DNA of 22,012 nt from a virus. The position numbers and the translations under genes are program-made. The notes under the pieces were generated by a model. The model did not search any database. It was not told the origin of the DNA and saw nothing but the letters and a program-made list of their open reading frames with translations. The stretch's first letter is position 1. The number at the start of each line of letters is the position of its first letter. Location: positions 1 through 22,012 of the IMG/VR virus record IMGVR_UViG_3300025759_000792; one strand, 5' to 3'. Positions 5,713-11,954 of the stretch are shown piece by piece.

Positions 5713-6014
5713 TACGCCACCTCTATCTCTTCTACATTTAAACATCTTCCAAAGGTGTCTTTATAGTTTACTGTTGCATAACCTCTTAAAACATCTTTAC
5801 CCTGCCAATCTTTTTGCACTTGCTTTATCTCATATATTTCAGTAAGTGCATACTCTCCAACACCTCTTAAAAAAGAAGGGTTTTCTAGCAATTCTTTTTT
5901 GTATTTAACTTTTTTACCTAAGAACTTACCAAGTTCAAGGTTGTCAGTGATTGTTGACATTTTAAATTTATTTGCCAAACCACTTTCGGTCAAATCTTTA
6001 TGTAATTTATTCAT
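5712..6014 (-). CDS. Small cassette protein 1 (100 aa), unknown
   Basis: First gene of the cassette; ATG at 6014 with GGAG and a good promoter 30-60 bases upstream. The 100-aa basic product has a helical N-terminus (MNKLHKDLTESGLANKFK) and then a beta-like region beginning FLGKKVKYKKE (31-41), with further strands around EYALTEIYEIKQV and GYATVNY. I do not recognise it. Its position directly behind the promoter implies that it is expressed at least as strongly as the others. Early phage genes of this size are often inhibitors of host enzymes, which is context, not evidence. Confidence 0.78.
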   Translation of the reverse strand: MNKLHKDLTESGLANKFKMSTITDNLELGKFLGKKVKYKKELLENPSFLRGVGEYALTEIYEIKQVQKDWQGKDVLRGYATVNYKDTFGRCLNVEEIEVA

Positions 6015-6045
6015 ATCGTTTCTCCTATTTATTTGATATACCTAT

Positions 6046-6073
6046 ATTATACACAGCTAACATTTATTATCAA
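6046..6073 (-). promoter_or_regulatory. Sigma70-like promoter of the small-gene cassette
   Basis: On the minus strand TTGATA (complement of 6068-6073) and TATAAT (complement of 6046-6051) are 16 bases apart. Transcription would start near 6039 and give a leader of about 25 bases that carries GGAG before the ATG at 6014. The -10 is a perfect consensus and the -35 matches five of six positions. Confidence 0.7.
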
Positions 6074-6089
6074 CACTTTTCAACACTTT
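6070..6089. repeat. Tandem 10-bp direct repeat abutting the -35 box (candidate operator)
   Basis: TCAACACTTT occurs at 6070-6079 and again, with no gap, at 6080-6089. The first copy overlaps the -35 box of the cassette promoter. A one-helical-turn direct repeat is what ribbon-helix-helix repressors commonly bind, and an RHH gene starts about 640 bases away. Binding is inferred. Confidence 0.5.
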
Positions 6090-6102
6090 ATTTACATTTT
6101 TT

Positions 6103-6672
6103 TTACGGCAGTATTTCATAGACATAACCTCTTACTGACCTAGGTTTCTTTAATGCTATCTCATGCAAATTGCCTTTTACTTTTTTGGTAAGGTCCCAAA
6201 ATGTATCTCTGCCGGGGTCTGCTATAAGTATTGGACACTTGGCTTCTTTGACTAACTTCTGTATGTTGCCAACGTGTTGTTCCCAATAACAAATGTCACA
6301 ACCAATAATTAAATCTATCTTGTCAAAAACAACCTCAGGTAAATCTTTGTAATCCATGTATAAGACTTCAACGCTTGTCTTGTTGTATTTATTCACCACA
6401 TCAACAAAAGGTTTGGTGTTTACATCTATGTCTATGCCACCACAATCAATGCCTTGCTTCTGTAAGTAAGCCAAAACCACACCCCAACCACAACCAATGT
6501 CTATTGCTGTTTTGACTTTAGATAAGTTATACCGTGATAAGAAATCTATGATAGTAATAGAAGAGTTCCAGACTTTGTTACCATGACTGATTGGTTTTTT
6601 GGTTTGTCGCTTAATCTTCTTGATATCCCTATCGGTAGATAATGGAATTTTTATGTTGTGAATTGATTTCAT
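6103..6672 (-). CDS. Class I SAM-dependent methyltransferase (possible protein methyltransferase)
   Basis: A 189-aa Rossmann-fold methyltransferase. Motif I is AIDIGCGWG (56-64), followed by an acidic strand end GIDID (79-83) for the SAM ribose, MDYKDLP (106-112), and CDICYWEQH (125-133) at the motif IV position. ADPGRDTFWDL (151-161) resembles the 'DPGR' strand of COG3897-type/METTL20-like protein methyltransferases. I see neither the DPPY/NPPY motif of N6-adenine methylases nor the PC/ENV motifs of C5-cytosine methylases, so a DNA methylase is less likely. The ATG at 6672 has no Shine-Dalgarno and lies close to an AT-rich divergent promoter region, so it may be leaderless or weakly translated. 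Possible roles are modification of a host translation or virion protein; substrate unknown. Confidence 0.8.
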   Translation of the reverse strand: MKSIHNIKIPLSTDRDIKKIKRQTKKPISHGNKVWNSSITIIDFLSRYNLSKVKTAIDIGCGWGVVLAYLQKQGIDCGGIDIDVNTKPFVDVVNKYNKTSVEVLYMDYKDLPEVVFDKIDLIIGCDICYWEQHVGNIQKLVKEAKCPILIADPGRDTFWDLTKKVKGNLHEIALKKPRSVRGYVYEILP

Positions 6673-6676
6673 GGTG

Positions 6677-6703
6677 TTAAAATATATTACATTAAGTTAT
6701 AAT
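6677..6703 (+). promoter_or_regulatory. Probable promoter of the RHH gene
   Basis: A perfect TATAAT (6698-6703) lies 28 bases before the RHH start codon, with a weaker TTAAAA (6677-6682) 15 bases further up. Transcripts would begin near 6710 and include GGAG at 6721-6724. The gap also has to carry the promoter of the divergent methyltransferase gene. Confidence 0.5.
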
Positions 6704-6730
6704 TAACAGCAACCAATTACGGAGTTTTAC

Positions 6731-6889
6731 ATGGGTGATTACAATAAGGGTTACAGAACGCTTACAGTTGACTTAGAAACATACAAAATGCTTGAAGAAA
6801 TTTGTAGCTCAGAGAGAAGAAAAAAGATTGACCAAATACGATTAATGGTTGAGAACAACCACAAAGAAGTTATAAAAGAAGAAGACTAA
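6731..6889 (+). CDS. Ribbon-helix-helix (Arc/MetJ-type) transcriptional regulator, 52 aa
   Basis: ATG at 6731, six bases after GGAG, gives a 52-residue basic/acidic protein. The order is beta strand YRTLTVD (8-14), helix LETYKMLEEICSSE (15-28) and helix KKIDQIRLMVENNHKEV (31-47), the full minimal RHH fold, in which the strand of a dimer inserts in the DNA major groove. Arg9, Thr10 and Thr12 would be base-contacting. It runs against all neighbouring genes, between the methyltransferase and the late operon, and its TAA overlaps the TAG of the 766-aa late gene (6886-6889). It is the only transcription-factor-like gene in the window. Target sites are unknown; the tandem repeats at 6070-6089 are the best candidate. 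Confidence 0.75.
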   Translation: MGDYNKGYRTLTVDLETYKMLEEICSSERRKKIDQIRLMVENNHKEVIKEED

Positions 6890-9186
6890 CCTAAGCCACC
6901 AATCCCACTTTTATTCATCAACCTTTCAGCCAACTCTCTATCTTTAGGGTTAGGCAAGATAGTTTCTGAAATCATAGACTCAGGCGTTACCGCAGTTGCA
7001 GGTGGCACTATGGGTATGTTTGATGGTGTGAAACTGTTTAGTGCGTTATCGATTTGTGTAGAGAGATTTTCTTTTTCTGCATCTCTTCTCTCCATTTCTC
7101 TTTCTAGTGCTTGACCTTCGTATGGTCTTTGTGACTCTCCAGTGATTGCTTCATAACCCTCACCTATAGCCCTAGCACCTGCTTGACCACCAAGATAACC
7201 AAGCTCTGATAAATAGTTATACGCCTCGTCTATAGATTTACTTGCATCTGGGTCGAACAATACGTCAGCCAAAGCTTTGTAGTAAGACTCAGCTTGCTTA
7301 ATAGATATGTTTCTTACAATCTCATCACCAACTTGACCTGTTGCTATTCTCCCGGGCAATCTAATAGTCGCTAATATTGCTTTTAATGTACTTGCACCAA
7401 GATTACCTGTCTCACTCATAAGCTCTTTTTCTAAGGCAGCAAGTGGTTGTGTTGGTGAGCCACTCTTTGCAACGGAGAAAGCCCTACCCACCAAATCCAT
7501 TAGTTTACTTAGCTGTGCTGTTTCTTCTGGCTCAAGCAGTGAATTGACCATCTTTTGTGCATTGGGTGTTTGAAAGAACTTTTGAAAGTTAGGCAGTCCT
7601 TCATCTACCGTTGCTTTAGTAAAATCATCTAATGTTTGTAAAAAGTATTCTTTTTTAATTTCTTGAAATGCAAGTGGGTCAACATTTTGTAATTGTGTTT
7701 TAGCTGTACGCAAAGCTGACTCTGAAGCTCTTGGGTTAAATAATACCTTTAATGCTTTAGCTGATTGCTCGTCTTTAACAAGCTTAGCCATAGAAGATAT
7801 GATACCTCTTTCGTATGCAAGAATGTTTGGTTGGGTTGGGTCATATACTTTACGAGCATTAGCATAAACACCGTCAGATGCTTCGTCCATGTTCTTAGTC
7901 ATTGCTATTTTGATATCGTTTAAAACCTTTTTGGTGTAAGGACTAGCGTTTTGTATTAAGTTACCAATAGAACCTGAACGTCTTTGATGCATGTCCATTA
8001 AGTCTGTTATTAAGTTATCATCAGCATCAAACATCAATGCTTTGTATTGCTCAAGTCCTGCTTTAACATCAGGGTCTAATCTTCTATTGGCCAACTTACT
8101 GTCTATCATCTTTACAATGCTGTCTGCATCAAACTGTATGCGTTCAGGTGCATTTTCTAGCTGGTCATATATAACCTTAGCCCTAGCCTTTCTAGTTGCG
8201 TGTATGTCGTCTAAAGCCTTTTGTGATATTTCTTGTATGACTCTACCTATATCATCAGTTGCTTTTACATTACCAAGACCGTCTGCAAAGTTGGTTATAG
8301 CCTCTCTTATTCTTGCGTTTCTATTATTGTAAAAGTTAAATATTTTTTCGGTATCAGCCTGTCTATTTAAGAAATGCTGAATACTTCTAGCCTTAGTACC
8401 AATAGCCGAAGCTTCTGCAGGAGTAAGTTCAAAGCCAAGCTTTCTTGCCTCATCTATAATTTCTGACTCACCTTTTCTTAAATTTAACAAATAATTAAGC
8501 GTATCTTCTTTGCCTGTAAATTTATTAATAATTTGTCTTGCTGGCCCAGCACCAAAAGGTATAGCTGAAAAACCACTAGATATTAATAAATCTTTGTGTG
8601 CCGCTGATACCTCTTCAGGAGGTAAATTGTAAAAGCCTTCTATACCTAGCTCTCTAATTGCCCTAGCACCACCACCTGCTAAGTAATTTCCACCAAAACC
8701 GCCTGCAGCAGTAGTACCTAAAACGGTAAGCCCTGCAACCAATGGATTTTTAGTTACTGGTATAGGTGATTTAGCGACCATTCTTAAACCTTGCTTGAAA
8801 CCCTTTTTAGCACCCTTTAGCCCACCGTATAAATCAGCAGCAAAAGTACCTGCAGGAACTATATTGGGATATATGTATTTATTGCTAAAATTGCCTAGAA
8901 CACCTGCATCTGTTGGTAACTTAAATTCTTTTGAATATCTAACACCGTTTTTCTTAAAGTCACCTTTGGGGTCTTCGTAATACAAATCATTATCTATGTA
9001 AATATATCGGTACGGAGCCAATGGGTCGTTAGGAAATCTTTGGCTTGCTAAATAATCTATTTCAGAATCTTCATCAAAAAAAAGGCTAGACTTAATAGTT
9101 TTAGAAATATAATCAGAATTTATTTCTTGATTCTTTTCTTCTTCCTTTTTTAAGGCTGCTAATCTTTCCTCGTATGACTGTGCCAT
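6886..9186 (-). CDS. Large probable DNA-ejection / internal virion protein (766 aa)
   Basis: Last gene of the late operon. The N-terminus is charged (YEERLAALKKEEEKNQE). Residues 147-173 form a Gly/Ala-rich hydrophobic stretch (VAGLTVLGTTAAGGFGGNYL) that could insert in or cross a membrane, preceded by a basic, Gly-rich segment (GLKGAKKGFKQGLRMVAKS, 122-140). Most of residues 220-650 is helical and charged, with no lysozyme or transglycosylase motif that I can see. Size, helical character, a membrane-active segment and position after the tail genes fit the largest of a P22-type set of ejected proteins. This is an inference from architecture, not from recognised sequence. The C-terminus ends MNKSGIGGLG. 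It starts directly after the 454-aa gene. Confidence 0.6.
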   Translation of the reverse strand: MAQSYEERLAALKKEEEKNQEINSDYISKTIKSSLFFDEDSEIDYLASQRFPNDPLAPYRYIYIDNDLYYEDPKGDFKKNGVRYSKEFKLPTDAGVLGNFSNKYIYPNIVPAGTFAADLYGGLKGAKKGFKQGLRMVAKSPIPVTKNPLVAGLTVLGTTAAGGFGGNYLAGGGARAIRELGIEGFYNLPPEEVSAAHKDLLISSGFSAIPFGAGPARQIINKFTGKEDTLNYLLNLRKGESEIIDEARKLGFELTPAEASAIGTKARSIQHFLNRQADTEKIFNFYNNRNARIREAITNFADGLGNVKATDDIGRVIQEISQKALDDIHATRKARAKVIYDQLENAPERIQFDADSIVKMIDSKLANRRLDPDVKAGLEQYKALMFDADDNLITDLMDMHQRRSGSIGNLIQNASPYTKKVLNDIKIAMTKNMDEASDGVYANARKVYDPTQPNILAYERGIISSMAKLVKDEQSAKALKVLFNPRASESALRTAKTQLQNVDPLAFQEIKKEYFLQTLDDFTKATVDEGLPNFQKFFQTPNAQKMVNSLLEPEETAQLSKLMDLVGRAFSVAKSGSPTQPLAALEKELMSETGNLGASTLKAILATIRLPGRIATGQVGDEIVRNISIKQAESYYKALADVLFDPDASKSIDEAYNYLSELGYLGGQAGARAIGEGYEAITGESQRPYEGQALEREMERRDAEKENLSTQIDNALNSFTPSNIPIVPPATAVTPESMISETILPNPKDRELAERLMNKSGIGGLG

Positions 9187-10551
9187 CTATTCACCCATCT
9201 GGTCTAATAGACGTTGTAATTCTTCTTTTCTTTCAGCTGTAGTATCAGGGCTTGCCATTTCTCTCATTATGTCAGCTCTAAGTTTAGCCATTGAATCTTG
9301 TTGTTGTTCGTCTTGCACCTGTCTTTGTATACGCAAATAATTACTGTTTACCTCGTTATAGGTATCTTTGTCAGCAATGCTTTCAAGTTGTTGCTTTTCA
9401 GCATCTGTCTGAAATAATTTGTTTTCAGGTTTTTCTTTAAACTCTTTTTTAAACTTAGCAAACTCAGCATTTATTTCAGAAATAGATTTACCTTGTAGTT
9501 CTACTTGTTTTGCCTGCCATTCTGCATTGTATTTTTCTGTAAGCTCAGCAATTCTGTCCATATAACCTAGCATTTCCATATAACCTTGATAGGTTGAACC
9601 TAGTGTTGGTGAAGCTGCAAAAAATATTTCCATTTCTTTGTTAGATATAGCACCCTTAGTTTTACCAACCAAAGCCATAACAAAACCAATACTTGTTTGT
9701 GTCAAGGCTTGTTGTGTAGCAAGTTTATCTACGTCAACCAAATTATCAAAACCTAAACCTGCTATTATATTTCTCATACCCATCGTTAAGTCTTCTGTAG
9801 CACCAAAACCATCAGGTCCTAATTCTTGAGCTAAGCTTCTAGCAATACCCACTTGGTCACGCAGAGCAGTTGCTGCATCAGCTTCTTCTTGCCACTTAGC
9901 TTCAGCGTCTGCAATATTTGCAGCACGTCTTTTGTCAAGCTCGTTACCTGCACCCTGTAAGTTAATATTAGTGCTTGCTTTATCTAATACAACGGCACCA
10001 AATCCTAACAGCTCATTTATGTAGGGGTCGTTTGCTTTTAATGTTGTTTTGTCTCTAAAAGGAACACCGGTTTGTGTGTTTATAATAGGTTTACCATCTG
10101 GACCAACAGAATCTACTAACATTGACGTATCAAGCGTAATAGTCTTAATGTCTTTATTAGCCATATCAATCATCTTCAAGGCATAATCGTTCAAATATTT
10201 TTGTGCTTGCCTTTCATCGGTAATAGCTAATTCCATAGCTTTCATTGCTACAGCCTCTTCTTCTTTACGTTTTTGTTCTCTTCTTTTAGCTATCTCTTCA
10301 CTTAATGATTGAAAGCCCATACCTAAGCCACGACCTATGGATGGGAATTTTTCTGCTTGTTGTGCTAATAATCCTGCACCGAGTTTACTTGCTACGTCAT
10401 AAAAACTTACAGGCTGTGATGGTGTTCTTAATGCAGATAGTCTGCTTTGATACTTGTCAAAACTTGTATCAAAGGTATCTTTTTTCGCATCAACGTCACC
10501 GCCTTCTTGGTAGCCCATTAACGAAGATATGCCCATTCTGCTTATTGTCAT
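9187..10551 (-). CDS. Probable internal/ejected virion protein (454 aa)
   Basis: Starts in a TAATG overlap with the 467-aa gene. The N-terminal SSLMGYQEGGDV (9-20) contains a short QEGG motif that recurs in other virion proteins here. Residues 84-115 are a strongly charged coiled-coil-like helix (EEIAKRREQKRKEEEAVAMK), and 380-454 is another helical, Gln/Glu/Lys-rich region. In between is a helical domain with small hydrophobic segments (SIGFVMALVGK). No enzyme motif. Composition and its place between two other long proteins suggest a member of the ejection-protein set. I do not recognise a named family. Confidence 0.55.
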   Translation of the reverse strand: MTISRMGISSLMGYQEGGDVDAKKDTFDTSFDKYQSRLSALRTPSQPVSFYDVASKLGAGLLAQQAEKFPSIGRGLGMGFQSLSEEIAKRREQKRKEEEAVAMKAMELAITDERQAQKYLNDYALKMIDMANKDIKTITLDTSMLVDSVGPDGKPIINTQTGVPFRDKTTLKANDPYINELLGFGAVVLDKASTNINLQGAGNELDKRRAANIADAEAKWQEEADAATALRDQVGIARSLAQELGPDGFGATEDLTMGMRNIIAGLGFDNLVDVDKLATQQALTQTSIGFVMALVGKTKGAISNKEMEIFFAASPTLGSTYQGYMEMLGYMDRIAELTEKYNAEWQAKQVELQGKSISEINAEFAKFKKEFKEKPENKLFQTDAEKQQLESIADKDTYNEVNSNYLRIQRQVQDEQQQDSMAKLRADIMREMASPDTTAERKEELQRLLDQMGE

Positions 10552-11954
10552 TATGTACCTGTTGGTTGTGCATAGTAATTAGTCTGTGGCGGATTAAAGA
10601 AACTTCCTAAGCCACCCAAAGCACTTAATCCTGCACCTAAGCCTGTTTGTAAAGCTGAAGGTGGCACGCCAAATGTTGTAGCTGTTTGACTAAATCCTGC
10701 AGGAACCGATTGTACAAATGGTAGTAACGATTGCATTTGTTGCATCGGAGCCATTTGATATTGCATAGCGTTAGCTCTAGCAGCGTCTAGCTGTGCTTGT
10801 CTTTGTCCTTGTGTTAATCCACCTATTCCTAATGACCTTTGTATATCAGCTTGTGCGGCTTGCTGTGCTTGTGTTCCTAGTCCTTGCATAGCAGAACCTA
10901 CTCCAAACTGTGCTTGTTGTCTTTGTTGTGCTATCTGGGCTTCTGTGCCACCAAGCTGTCCAAATTGACCTGCGAGTGCCTGTTGACCTGCTAAAGCTTG
11001 TTGTCCTGCTTGTGATAATGCTTGTTGTCCTGCTTGACCGTAACCTGCAAGCGTAGAACCAAGTCCTCTCATGCCTGCTGCTCTTTGTCCGGCTACATTG
11101 GCTAAACTACCACCAAGCCCGGTTAAAGCTTGTTGCTGTCTGCCAAATTCACCCATTGCAGCTTGTTGTGCTTGTTGGAAGCCTCTGCTTCTTATACCTC
11201 CTAGAGCTTCACCTAAGCCTCTTCCTAAGGCTTCTTGTCTTTCTGTGGCTCCAAGCCTTGCTCGTGAACCAAAAGCTGATTCACCGCCTCTACCGATATC
11301 GGAAGCTCTAGCTGCAATATCTTCTTTTGCACCGGCTTCCATAATGTCTTTTCTTGTTTGCTCTACAACGGCTTGTTCGTATGGGTCATAGAATTGTTGA
11401 GTCATGCTAGGGTCAAACCTACCTGTACCACCTCTTCTTAAAAAGTCACTAGCTTCTCCCAAACCTCTACCAAACTCTCTCTCGGCTCCTCTGGCAATAC
11501 CTGAGGCCTCGCCTAAGCCACCGAATAAAGATTCTAAACCTTGCTCTCTGAAGCCCTGTGCTTGTCCCACACCACCTGCAACAGCACCTAAAGCCTCTCT
11601 ACCAAGCCCTCTCGCTGTGTCTGTACCTCTAAAAAGGTCTTGTAGTCCTGCCCTATAGGCACCACCTGCTTCTTCTAAATACGGAGTTTGTATGCCTGTG
11701 GCTTCTCTTGATAGCTGTATAGCTCTTTGTTGGTCAGGAGATAATCCTGCAATTTGTTGTGCTGCAACAATTGGATTACCTTCTGCATCAAAAAATGCTC
11801 TATTACTAGCTTGAAATGCTTGTTGTAAAAAACCGGGTCTGTATGATTCTGTACCCGGTATTCCAGAGCCATAGAATAATTCTCTTGTAGCAGGGTCTAG
11901 CGTTCTAAACTGCTGCTGTACGTCTAAGGCAATAGGTCCTTGTTCTTCAGCCAT
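10551..11954 (-). CDS. Gln/Gly/Ala-rich repetitive virion protein (467 aa)
   Basis: The protein is dominated by Gly, Ala, Gln and Arg. Residues about 110-190 carry repeated GLGEA/GLGREA-like units, and residues about 300-345 carry repeats of AGQQAL; at the DNA level GCTTGTTGTCCTGCTTG is duplicated at 10996-11012 and 11020-11036, 24 bases apart. It is predicted helical with low complexity, and ends in a hydrophobic GLGAGLSALGGLGSFF segment (about 438-453). Start and stop both lie in TAATG overlaps, so it is strictly coupled to the 528- and 454-aa genes. A tail, ejection or scaffold-like structural role is inferred from context. Repeats of this type can change length between relatives. Confidence 0.55.
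   Translation of the reverse strand: MAEEQGPIALDVQQQFRTLDPATRELFYGSGIPGTESYRPGFLQQAFQASNRAFFDAEGNPIVAAQQIAGLSPDQQRAIQLSREATGIQTPYLEEAGGAYRAGLQDLFRGTDTARGLGREALGAVAGGVGQAQGFREQGLESLFGGLGEASGIARGAEREFGRGLGEASDFLRRGGTGRFDPSMTQQFYDPYEQAVVEQTRKDIMEAGAKEDIAARASDIGRGGESAFGSRARLGATERQEALGRGLGEALGGIRSRGFQQAQQAAMGEFGRQQQALTGLGGSLANVAGQRAAGMRGLGSTLAGYGQAGQQALSQAGQQALAGQQALAGQFGQLGGTEAQIAQQRQQAQFGVGSAMQGLGTQAQQAAQADIQRSLGIGGLTQGQRQAQLDAARANAMQYQMAPMQQMQSLLPFVQSVPAGFSQTATTFGVPPSALQTGLGAGLSALGGLGSFFNPPQTNYYAQPTGT

Noticed and set aside
6886-9186. Peptidoglycan hydrolase domain in the 766-aa protein
   Set aside because: Ejected virion proteins often carry lysozyme or transglycosylase domains, but no catalytic Glu with the usual flanking motif (for example ES-x-x-x-GAxG) is visible.
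11071-11658. Plus-strand Pro/Leu/Ser-rich frames opposite the 467-aa gene
   Set aside because: They are the antisense reading of a Gly/Arg/Gln-rich repetitive gene, which by codon composition leaves antisense frames open.
11675-11872. Minus-strand 65-codon frame inside the 467-aa gene
   Set aside because: It is an out-of-frame reading within a long coupled gene on the same strand, with no independent start signal.
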